A stretch of DNA of 46,138 nt from Paenibacillus sp. Root444D2 (GTDB lineage: Bacteria; Bacillota; Bacilli; Paenibacillales; NBRC-103111). The DNA lies in the NCBI RefSeq assembly GCF_001426375.1, contig NZ_LMEO01000050.1:293894-340031 (forward strand), given 5' to 3'. The position numbers and the translations under genes are program-made. A model generated the notes under the pieces. The model saw only the letters and a list, made by a program, of their open reading frames with translations. It did not search any database and was not told the origin of the DNA. How positions within the stretch are numbered: the first letter of the stretch is position 1; the number at the start of each line of letters is the position of its first letter. Below are positions 36,256 to 43,449 of this stretch, in pieces.

Positions 36256-38976
36256 CTATTTGGTTGTTACAGATGGAAAGCTGATTTCAAGCGTAATGAT
36301 TTCGGCACCTTTTGCATGAACTGTGAATGCCCCTTCGGCATTCATAGTAAGATCTTTCGTATCTATGGGCTGTTCATTCAATTTCACGTAGCGTACCTGA
36401 TCAGGCTTTATCTTCATTTTTACTTTTGCTGAGGTAGCTTTTTTAGCTGTATTCCAGAATCGCAATATAAGGGCATCGGACTTCTCCGCTTTTTTGCAGG
36501 CACTGAGCATAAGGGCATGATTTCCCTCTATCTCCAGCCAACCATCTTTCTTTGCCAAAACACCGTCATGTTTCCCAGTTATCGATCCGCAGCTAGCAGT
36601 TAAATATTCATGTACCCTTGGAGATATATGGGATTCCAGCCAATCTCCTTTATGAACAAAGATCGCATACTCTGCTTCGTTGAACCCGAGGCTCTGCGCA
36701 TCAGGTACCGGTGTTTCAGGACCTGCTCCGCCAATCCTAACTAGCGTATCCTCACGGGACAGCCAGCCTACAGCCCTTAATAAAGTGATAGCCAGCGTTC
36801 CCTGCTCATCATCAAGCATGTCATACTCGGTCAGCCCTTTATTGGCTACAGTCATTCCTTTATCTCTGCTACTCACACTGACAAAGCCTTGCTGAGGCTT
36901 TTGCTGTACATAGGTTTCCGGCCAACCATTGCCGTGATCTTGGGCAGCAGCTTCTCTTGCCACAACATCGAAATGCCCTTCGGCATGTGAAACCTTGAGC
37001 TTCTCACCAAGCGGAAACAACACCCGTAGTCGATGGTCTTCTGCTTGATTGTTCCACGCCGTGCGCACATCCACTCTTGCGGATCCTGCGGCAAGCGTCA
37101 CATAATTCGTAATCCGATATTCTGTGTAGGCAGCTTCTCTGCTTAATCGGTCTCCGCTAAGTTTCTTCGGCAAGGACCAATCGATGTCCACTTGAAGCGT
37201 TCCTCTCGCATAACCTACTTCAGCTGCGGAAACGTGTACTCTGACAGGAGTTTCCGTCGTGCGGAGCACTCGATCAACTAATGGGGCTGCATAATTATAG
37301 GTATCTCCAGCATCCCCTCCGCTTTCAAAGGCGCCTAAACCTTCATAAATAAGGCCGCTTTGTTTGTCGGTAATGCGCAGCGTGCCGTTTTGTTGATTCA
37401 CTTCAACTCGCAGTAACGCATTTTCCAAGATATGGAGTCCGATCTGCAAATCAGTTACAGCTTCGCTGCCTTTCAACTTGGCAGATGGCAGCAGGGCGTT
37501 GAAAAATACCTGTTTGGGATCGCATGCTGCTTCCCTTTTATGCAATGAGTAGGTCTTATAGCCAAAACCGGGAAGATCTACAGCTGGAAAACTTATTTCC
37601 GTATAAAAATGTTTATCCGTCATAGGCTTCATACCGCTGACTTCCTTCACCTGAAAAGGAACCTCATTCCCTTCCGAATCCTCCAGCCTATAGGTTCTTG
37701 GATGAACCGTAAGCTTTCGATCCACCCATACGGTTGCCGTGTCGTCACGCGTCCAGCTGAGTGAGTTATGGATAACAATCGCCAAACCACCATCTTCCAA
37801 ATCGCTTGTATCAATTTGATTGTTGATGTGTTGGATGCTTTTCTCAGTCAAAATGTCAGCTATTTGCTTTGATTGCGCGAACCTTGGCAGCATCTCCCGA
37901 TGTACTTCGTCAATGCTGCATCCACAAATACTGTCGTGCGGGTGATTCTGGACAAGAAGTTCCCACGCGGTCCACAGCAGGGTTGATTCGTACTTGCGGC
38001 CGCTTAGCCAGGCAAGCGCTGAGAAAGGCTCCGCGTAGCGCTCCAATGCCAGCTGTCCGATGAAATTATGTCGTTTCAAATATAGACGTGCTGACAATAC
38101 ACCGGGCAATACATGGGGTAAATCTACGCCAAAATGACGAAGCTCGCCATGTATAACTTCTAATGAAGGATTCTGACTGCGAACGGCTTCGATGAAATCT
38201 TTCGTCGTTCCCCAATGCAGCTCCGCGATTTCTTGTAAATCTTCGCCCACCTGCTTCATTAATCGCGGCAATCGCGCATCAATAAGCCTGTGGTCACCGC
38301 CATAGGGCATTAACAAGCAATCCGTCGTTGCCCGTGGAGCCCAGCGTTCCAAGGATTTACGGACTCTGCCGTAAGTTTCGTCATAAGTTTTGAGCGGATT
38401 GTCAAAGTGGAGAAAATCCACCATATAATAGCCATCCGGGAACCAGTACGTGAACACTTGCGTGCCATCTGGAGCTTCCCACAGAAACTCTTGTTTAAAT
38501 TCGGGTGATGCTCCGCCGAGCCCTCGCCAGACCATCGCATTATCAATCCCGAAGCCTTGGAGAATCTGCGGCATCTGAGAGATATGACCAAATGTATCCG
38601 GGATATAACCGACATCCAAGTTCGTATAGCCAAGCTTCTCAGCCATCCGTGCACCTAGCATCAAATTACGCACATGCGCCTCACTGCTGACGAGAAACTC
38701 ATCTGGCAAGATGTACCATGGACCGCATTGAATCCGGTTTTCATGGATATAACGCAGAAGACGTTCTTGATTTTCCGGCCGAATCTCCAGATAATCCTTC
38801 AAAACAATCGTTTGACCATCGAGCAAAAAGCAGCGGAACTCCGGATCGTTATCCATCGTATCCAGCAGTTCATCGATAAGCTCTACCAGGCGGATGCGGA
38901 AGTCCTGCATCGTCGCCCACCACTCCCGATCCCAATGGGTATGATGATAAATAAACACACGATATTTGCGATCCAA
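36256..38976 (-). CDS. GH38 alpha-mannosidase (copy c, divergent)
   Basis: 906 residues, a different GH38 branch from copies a and b. Motifs are IYHHTHWDREWW (H12, H14, D16 region) and GYIPDTFGHISQMPQIL with nucleophile D127, then the later zinc-binding HPHDSICGCSIDEVHREM. The latter is typical of the MngB/bacterial long form that can act on mannosylglycerate or on alpha-mannosides. The start is TTG with AAGGAGG 9 bases upstream. It is cytoplasmic and lies 13 bases after the permease genes of operon 2, so it is likely the first enzyme to meet the imported sugar. Confidence 0.9.
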   Translation of the reverse strand: MDRKYRVFIYHHTHWDREWWATMQDFRIRLVELIDELLDTMDNDPEFRCFLLDGQTIVLKDYLEIRPENQERLLRYIHENRIQCGPWYILPDEFLVSSEAHVRNLMLGARMAEKLGYTNLDVGYIPDTFGHISQMPQILQGFGIDNAMVWRGLGGASPEFKQEFLWEAPDGTQVFTYWFPDGYYMVDFLHFDNPLKTYDETYGRVRKSLERWAPRATTDCLLMPYGGDHRLIDARLPRLMKQVGEDLQEIAELHWGTTKDFIEAVRSQNPSLEVIHGELRHFGVDLPHVLPGVLSARLYLKRHNFIGQLALERYAEPFSALAWLSGRKYESTLLWTAWELLVQNHPHDSICGCSIDEVHREMLPRFAQSKQIADILTEKSIQHINNQIDTSDLEDGGLAIVIHNSLSWTRDDTATVWVDRKLTVHPRTYRLEDSEGNEVPFQVKEVSGMKPMTDKHFYTEISFPAVDLPGFGYKTYSLHKREAACDPKQVFFNALLPSAKLKGSEAVTDLQIGLHILENALLRVEVNQQNGTLRITDKQSGLIYEGLGAFESGGDAGDTYNYAAPLVDRVLRTTETPVRVHVSAAEVGYARGTLQVDIDWSLPKKLSGDRLSREAAYTEYRITNYVTLAAGSARVDVRTAWNNQAEDHRLRVLFPLGEKLKVSHAEGHFDVVAREAAAQDHGNGWPETYVQQKPQQGFVSVSSRDKGMTVANKGLTEYDMLDDEQGTLAITLLRAVGWLSREDTLVRIGGAGPETPVPDAQSLGFNEAEYAIFVHKGDWLESHISPRVHEYLTASCGSITGKHDGVLAKKDGWLEIEGNHALMLSACKKAEKSDALILRFWNTAKKATSAKVKMKIKPDQVRYVKLNEQPIDTKDLTMNAEGAFTVHAKGAEIITLEISFPSVTTK

Positions 38977-38989
38977 GTTTTTATCCTCC

Positions 38990-39871
38990 TTACCCTTTCG
39001 TACCGGCGCTGATGTTCATTCCCTCGATAAAGTATCTTTGGAAAATGAAGAATATTGCGATGACCGGAATCATTACCATCACTGAACCCGCCATCAGCAA
39101 GTGCCATTGGCTAACGCCCGAGCTGACCTTGAAAGCCTGTAAACCAAGCTGCAGCGTATACTTTGATTCATCATTTACATAAAGCAGCGGTCCAAGGAAA
39201 TCGTTCCAGGCTCCTGTAAAAGTACCGATTGCCACCGTAGCGAGTGCCGGCTTAGCCAACGGAAGCATAATCGAGCGCCAAATATACAAGTGGCTTGCAC
39301 CGTCAATTTTCGCAGCTTCAACTAAATCATTGGGAATTCCTAAATAAAATTGGCGTATAAGGAAGATATGAAAGGCGCTTCCGAAAAAACCTGGAATGAC
39401 TAAGGGCAAGTAAGTCCCCACCCAATGCAATTTTGAAAATAAAATGTACTGTGGAATGAGGGTTACGAATCCCGGAATAATCATCGTCCCAAGAATGATG
39501 GAGAACAAAAGCCCTTTCCCGGGAAAGCGAATTTTCGCAAATCCATAAGCGATGAATGAATTTGAGATTACATGCGCAAGCACCGCGGTTGTAGCGATTA
39601 ACAGTGAATTGGCCGAATATCTCGCAAAATTCCCTGCTTCCCACGCCGTTTTATAGTTGGACCATTCGAATTTCTTAGGAAACCAGGTCGGCGGATAGGT
39701 TACCACTTCTGTCAACGATTTCAAGGATGTTTGAATCATCCACCAGAACGGCATGAGAAAAGACAAACTGCCGACAATGAGAATCAAGGTTACGACCCAT
39801 TTGGAGATCCTTTGCTTGGTCTTGCGGCTTTGATAGTATGATTTCTTATTTACAGCTGCAGCGACAGTCAT
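38990..39871 (-). CDS. Sugar ABC transporter permease, MalG type (operon 2)
   Basis: 293 residues from the ATG at 39869-39871, which overlaps the previous stop (ATGA) and has AAGGAGGAG upstream; a longer frame is discounted. Six helices are predicted, with the EAA loop EAAKIDGASHLYIWRSIMLPLAKPALA. The basic N-terminus (KKSYYQSRKTKQR) faces the cytoplasm. It partners the MalF-type permease for the binding protein at 40931-42289. Confidence 0.92.
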   Translation of the reverse strand: MTVAAAVNKKSYYQSRKTKQRISKWVVTLILIVGSLSFLMPFWWMIQTSLKSLTEVVTYPPTWFPKKFEWSNYKTAWEAGNFARYSANSLLIATTAVLAHVISNSFIAYGFAKIRFPGKGLLFSIILGTMIIPGFVTLIPQYILFSKLHWVGTYLPLVIPGFFGSAFHIFLIRQFYLGIPNDLVEAAKIDGASHLYIWRSIMLPLAKPALATVAIGTFTGAWNDFLGPLLYVNDESKYTLQLGLQAFKVSSGVSQWHLLMAGSVMVMIPVIAIFFIFQRYFIEGMNISAGTKG

Positions 39872-40821
39872 CGCGAATCTCCTCCTTCGTAGTGAACCCA
39901 ATATTTCGACATCACCATATTAATGATAGTAACGATAATTGCGATGATGAAAAGGAACCAGGCCATGGCCATGGCATATCCCATATCGAATATTTTGAAA
40001 GCTTTCAGGAACATATGAAGATTGAAAAACAAGAGGGAGTTCGCAGGAGATCCCGGAGCACCAGGGTCATCTGCCATGACATAACCTTCCTGGAAAATTT
40101 GGAAGCCGCCAATTAAGCTTGTGACGACATCAAAGAAGATAACAGGCGTAATCATCGGCACCGTGATATGCCAAAGCTTGCGAATGCTGGATGCGCCATC
40201 AATTTCAGCTGCTTCATACAAATGATCGGATACTCCTTGCAACGCCGCTAGAAACAGCAGCATCCCTCCGCCGACTGCCCACATTTTCATCATGACAATC
40301 GCATTTTTCGTCCAAGCAGGATCCGTCAACCAAGCCGGTCCTTCAATTCCAATCCAACCAAGCACCGTATTAATGAGACCTGATTCTGGGTTAAGCAGCA
40401 TCATCCAAAGCATATAAACAGCTACACCGGACAAGACAGTTGGCAGGTAGTAAATCGTCCGAAACCATCGCATGCCGGGAATTTTCACATTCAGTAAAAC
40501 GGCAAGAATCACAGAGCCCATAGTGGTTAACGGAACGGCAAGAGCAACATAGTAAAGAGTATTTCGGAGTGATTTCCAGAACAAAGGATCTTCTGTAAAC
40601 ATGCGTTTATAGTTGTCGAAACCAATAAAGTCCATACGTGAAGTGATGTCATAGTTCGTAAAGCTAGCGTATAAAGAGAACAACAGAGGACCTGCTGTAA
40701 AAATCAGAAAACCAATAAACCACGGGGCAACGAAACCATAGCCTTCTAGCGCTTCTTTCTTGTCCAAAGACCACTTTCTTCTCTTATTCGGATGGATAAC
40801 CTTATTCACTTGGGGATTCAC
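39868..40821 (-). CDS. Sugar ABC transporter permease, MalF type (operon 2)
   Basis: 317 residues with six membrane helices and the EAA loop EAAEIDGASSIRKLWHITVPMITPVIF. The GTG start has AAGGAGG seven bases upstream. A charged N-terminal tail (HPNKRRKWSLDKKEALEG) precedes helix 1. The stop overlaps the MalG-type start. It is separated from the binding-protein gene by a 109-base gap holding a hairpin. Confidence 0.92.
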   Translation of the reverse strand: MNPQVNKVIHPNKRRKWSLDKKEALEGYGFVAPWFIGFLIFTAGPLLFSLYASFTNYDITSRMDFIGFDNYKRMFTEDPLFWKSLRNTLYYVALAVPLTTMGSVILAVLLNVKIPGMRWFRTIYYLPTVLSGVAVYMLWMMLLNPESGLINTVLGWIGIEGPAWLTDPAWTKNAIVMMKMWAVGGGMLLFLAALQGVSDHLYEAAEIDGASSIRKLWHITVPMITPVIFFDVVTSLIGGFQIFQEGYVMADDPGAPGSPANSLLFFNLHMFLKAFKIFDMGYAMAMAWFLFIIAIIVTIINMVMSKYWVHYEGGDSR

Positions 40822-40882
40822 ATGTGTCCCTCCTTAACATTTCTTTCTATATCTGACAATTAAAATCTTCTGCTTATGAGAA

Positions 40883-40918
40883 AAGGGTGGAGCAGTAATA
40901 CACTACGACTCCACCCTT
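40883..40918 (-). terminator. Attenuating hairpin between binding protein and permeases (operon 2)
   Basis: Perfect 10-bp stem AAGGGTGGAG / CTCCACCCTT with a 16-base loop, followed on the minus strand by TTTTCTC, 12 bases after the binding-protein stop. A partial terminator or mRNA-stabilising stem here would give more binding protein than permease. Confidence 0.7.
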
Positions 40919-40930
40919 ATGTTCTAAAGC

Positions 40931-42289
40931 TTACTTTGTATTTTGCTTAACCAAGTCTTCAACCGCTTTCTGAGCTTTATCCAAGGCTTCTTTCGGGCTT
41001 TGCTTCCCTAGAATCGCCTCATCAATTTGTGGATTCATCAAGTTAGCAAAATCAGGTGCTGTTACTGGTACTGGCGCAAGCACAGTATCTTTCAAGTTAT
41101 CAACAGTAAACTTGTAAATTGGATCCTTGATCAAATCCGGATCATTGGATGCTTTAATATTGGATACGTTATCGAAGTTGAATTGCGCCCAATATTTCTG
41201 TGCATCCACATCCGTCATGTATTTCAAGAACTCCCAGCTTTCATCTGGATGCTTAGCGCCAAACGGAATTTCAATGGTAAAGCCTCCACCGACGCTCCAG
41301 TTTCCGCTTCCTGCTTTGTATTCAGGTACTGCAGCAATACCAAAGTCTTCTTTCTTAGCGGCAAAGTCACGGATTTGAGTCCAGAATGTGCCTGCATCAA
41401 TTTTCATAGCTAATTTCCCAGCAATTAACGGATCGTTCGTTTTACTGCCAAAACTAGCTTTGAAAGCGTCAACTTCCTTTTTGCCTAGACGAGCGTCCCA
41501 GCTGTTATACCATTCGAGTGCAGCAATCCGGTTAGGTGAATTGATATAAATACCTTTGTCGTCCAGCCAAGGTCTTCCGCCATCCGCGTTGTTCAAGAAC
41601 ACGTCTTGCCCTCCTGCTAAGCGAGGATGATAGCCTAAGCGCTCAATTTTACCGTTGTTGATTTTATCGATTTTCTTGGAGTACTCTTCCAACTCAGCCC
41701 ATGTTTTTGGCGGTTTCTCTGGATCGAGTCCTGCTTCTTTAAAAATGGCTTTGTTATAGAACAATACGCGAGTGTCTGTTACAAATGGTAAAGCATAAAC
41801 TTCGTTTTTATATTGCATCGCACTATATAAGTGCGGGAAGAAACGATCTTTGATGTTATCCTTCGCTAAGTAAGGCGTAAGATTCGTTACTTGCTTCTTG
41901 CTGGCACGTTGAGCAACCTGGCTAATATCGTGAATGATGACATCGGGCGGATTACCTGCAGCAATGGCTGCAAGTTCTTTCGTCCAACCATCTCCATAAG
42001 GTAAGAACGTATGTTTCACGGTAATGCGGTCCTGAGAAGCATTAAAATCACTAATAATTTTCTCAATAATAGGACGACGTGTTGTAGAACCCCAATGAGT
42101 CCAAAAATCCAGTGTAACTTTCCCCTTCGGCTTCTCTACTGCGGCACTAGCAGCTGGACTTGCACCAGTTCCAGCACTTGCACTTGGACTTGAACTAGCT
42201 GTTTTATCCGTGCTGCATGCAGTCAACACTAATCCGGTGCTGAGCGCTGTGCTGAGTAGAACCAACATGGATTTATTTGCTCTCTTCAT
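40931..42289 (-). CDS. Sugar ABC transporter solute-binding lipoprotein (operon 2)
   Basis: 452 residues, family 1 solute-binding protein. The signal peptide has lipobox LVLTAC (Cys about residue 25), and a Ala/Ser-rich linker follows. The mature part opens KVTLDFWTHWGSTTRRPIIEKIISDFNAS. It differs strongly from the binding protein of operon 1A, so the two importers likely take different ligands. It is the first gene of operon 2 with AGGGGGA before the ATG. Given the three mannosidases downstream, a mannose-containing oligosaccharide is the likely ligand (inference). Confidence 0.92.
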   Translation of the reverse strand: MKRANKSMLVLLSTALSTGLVLTACSTDKTASSSPSASAGTGASPAASAAVEKPKGKVTLDFWTHWGSTTRRPIIEKIISDFNASQDRITVKHTFLPYGDGWTKELAAIAAGNPPDVIIHDISQVAQRASKKQVTNLTPYLAKDNIKDRFFPHLYSAMQYKNEVYALPFVTDTRVLFYNKAIFKEAGLDPEKPPKTWAELEEYSKKIDKINNGKIERLGYHPRLAGGQDVFLNNADGGRPWLDDKGIYINSPNRIAALEWYNSWDARLGKKEVDAFKASFGSKTNDPLIAGKLAMKIDAGTFWTQIRDFAAKKEDFGIAAVPEYKAGSGNWSVGGGFTIEIPFGAKHPDESWEFLKYMTDVDAQKYWAQFNFDNVSNIKASNDPDLIKDPIYKFTVDNLKDTVLAPVPVTAPDFANLMNPQIDEAILGKQSPKEALDKAQKAVEDLVKQNTK

Positions 42290-42357
42290 ACGGTTTCATT
42301 CCCCCTAATTAAATGGTTAGACAACCAATGCCACATTGTATATCAACAATCCCACAG

Positions 42358-42373
42358 TATAAAGCGTTTGCAA
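42358..42373. promoter_or_regulatory. cre-like site, downstream of operon 2 start
   Basis: Minus strand TTGCAAACGCTTTATA fits the CcpA consensus with one mismatch. It lies about 20-35 bases downstream of the predicted transcription start, where CcpA could act as a roadblock. Confidence 0.55.
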
Positions 42374-42399
42374 TGTGGCTTTTTGAAGCCTATACACTT

Positions 42400-42427
42400 A
42401 TAATACCAACAAAAGCTACATTGTCAA
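42400..42427 (-). promoter_or_regulatory. Sigma-A promoter of operon 2
   Basis: Minus strand TTGACA (42427-42422), 16-base spacer, TATTAT (42405-42400). This predicts a leader of about 100 bases before the binding-protein gene. Confidence 0.75.
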
Positions 42428-42433
42428 CAAATT

Positions 42434-42449
42434 TATAAGCGCTTTCAAG
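42434..42449. promoter_or_regulatory. cre-like site upstream of operon 2 -35
   Basis: Minus strand TTGAAAGCGCTTATAA, one mismatch to the cre consensus, immediately upstream of the -35 box. Confidence 0.5.
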
Positions 42450-42499
42450 TGCATTTTTGTGATTCATTTGTTGAATCCCACTAGAAGCCACATTTATTT

Positions 42500-42690
42500 A
42501 CCCACTAACTCCTATGATTGCTATTTATTGGACTTTTGTTGCTTGAATTGATGCTATGCAGGTTTTCAATTGTAATCGATTTCTACAATCCTTTAATAAG
42601 TGAGGTTATACCTCGTTGGTCGAAGCAAGCTAAGTTAAAATTAACTTTTCCCAACTACGATTCTCTCGCTAAAGCCATGATTGACCCAAG
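42500..42690. other. Intergenic stretch without recognised features
   Basis: AT-rich, short palindromes only (for example AAGTTAAAATTAACTT near 42632). No gene with a ribosome site was seen. Confidence 0.4.
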
Positions 42691-42697
42691 GATAGCA

Positions 42698-42882
42698 TTG
42701 TTGTAATTTGTACAATAATTGGCATGTAAACTCGCGTTAACTCCGCGATTGTTGCAATAAATACAACAATTTTTCTTAAATTAGCTCCGTAGAATGAAAA
42801 TACGGCTAAACTGTTGCACAAAATACAACAACTACAGCTTAATGAGAAAAAAACAGCTAAATTGTTGTACGCTGTACAACTT
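42698..42882. repeat. Intergenic repeat element C, four phased TTGTTG-N9-CAACAA palindromes
   Basis: Palindromes at 42698-42718, 42749-42769, 42811-42831 and 42862-42882, spaced 51, 62 and 51 bp. The sequence between palindromes is not the same as in elements A and B, although GCTAAA precedes two of the copies (before 42811 and 42862). The conserved tail of A and B is absent. It lies between the divergent protease and operon 2. Confidence 0.78.
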
Positions 42883-42949
42883 CCCTCATATATGCCAGGC
42901 AAGGACAGGCAGATATGCTCCTTATCTTCTTTCTTCATCGAACAAATAA

Positions 42950-43098
42950 CCAAAACCGGAATACAATCACAATCACAACCACAAACTCAACCAAAACCAC
43001 AAACTCAACCAAAACCACAATCACAACCACAATCAATATCGAAATCAAAATCTCAATCATCAAAATCTCAATCAACAGAATCCAAAGCAAACTAAGCC
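42950..43098. repeat. Simple A/C-rich tandem repeat
   Basis: Almost G-free on the plus strand, built of ACAATC, ACAACC and an 18-bp unit AAACTCAACCAAAACCAC repeated twice. It would translate to Gln/Pro/Ser-rich text in one frame, but no ribosome site or family is seen. Confidence 0.8.
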
Positions 43099-43140
43099 AA
43101 AAAAGGGATAAGCTTCGCTTCCCCCAAACTCTACAAATCA

Positions 43141-43177
43141 AAAAAATCTCCCACATCCATTAGATGGGGAGATTTCA
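43141..43177 (-). terminator. Orphan rho-independent terminator, minus strand
   Basis: On the minus strand AAATCTCCC, inner pairs CATC/GATG, loop TAATG, GGGAGATTT and then a T run. No minus-strand gene was identified between it and 43450, so it may end a short untranslated transcript. On the plus strand no T run follows. Confidence 0.65.
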
Positions 43178-43435
43178 TGTTTCTGACTCTCTAGCTCGTC
43201 TGACTATATACTAGAGTCTAGTTAAATATAAAATAGAACAAAATTGCGATGTCGAACGCGCACTAATGTCCTATCAAAATGCTGCGAAAAATCAAGGAAA
43301 TGGTCGAAATAGGAAATATATGGGTCAAACTGCGCAGGACTAAAAGCACTTACTAGAATAGTCAAACTATTATTTAATTTTAATATACCAATGGTTAAAT
43401 CAATAGGTTGGTTTCATAGGTTTCATACTCTATTG
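43178..43435 (+). other. Upstream region of the M6 protease gene
   Basis: AT-rich, with AATAGTCAAACTATT (inverted repeat near 43357-43371) and TAATAT nearby as a possible -10. TTTCATAGGTTTCATA is a short direct repeat near 43413-43428. I cannot name a promoter with confidence. Confidence 0.35.
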
Positions 43436-43449
43436 TAGGAGGTTTCATT

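Larger units (their letters stand above)
42330..42495. promoter_or_regulatory. Repeated GCCACATTG sites flanking the operon 2 promoter
   Basis: GCCACATTG at 42330-42338, its exact complement CAATGTGGC at 42371-42379, GCTACATTG at 42415-42423 and GCCACATTT at 42487-42495. The first and third are followed by related text (TATATCAACAAT and TCAACAAAT). Four copies around one promoter suggest binding by an unknown regulator. Confidence 0.5.

Noticed and set aside
42518..42706. 62-codon plus-strand frame upstream of array C
   Set aside because: No ribosome site, no known family, and it ends within a palindrome.
42814..43095. 93-codon plus-strand frame with a Gln/Pro/Ser-rich C-terminus
   Set aside because: It starts inside a palindrome of repeat array C, has no ribosome site, and its second half is just the A/C-rich tandem repeat.
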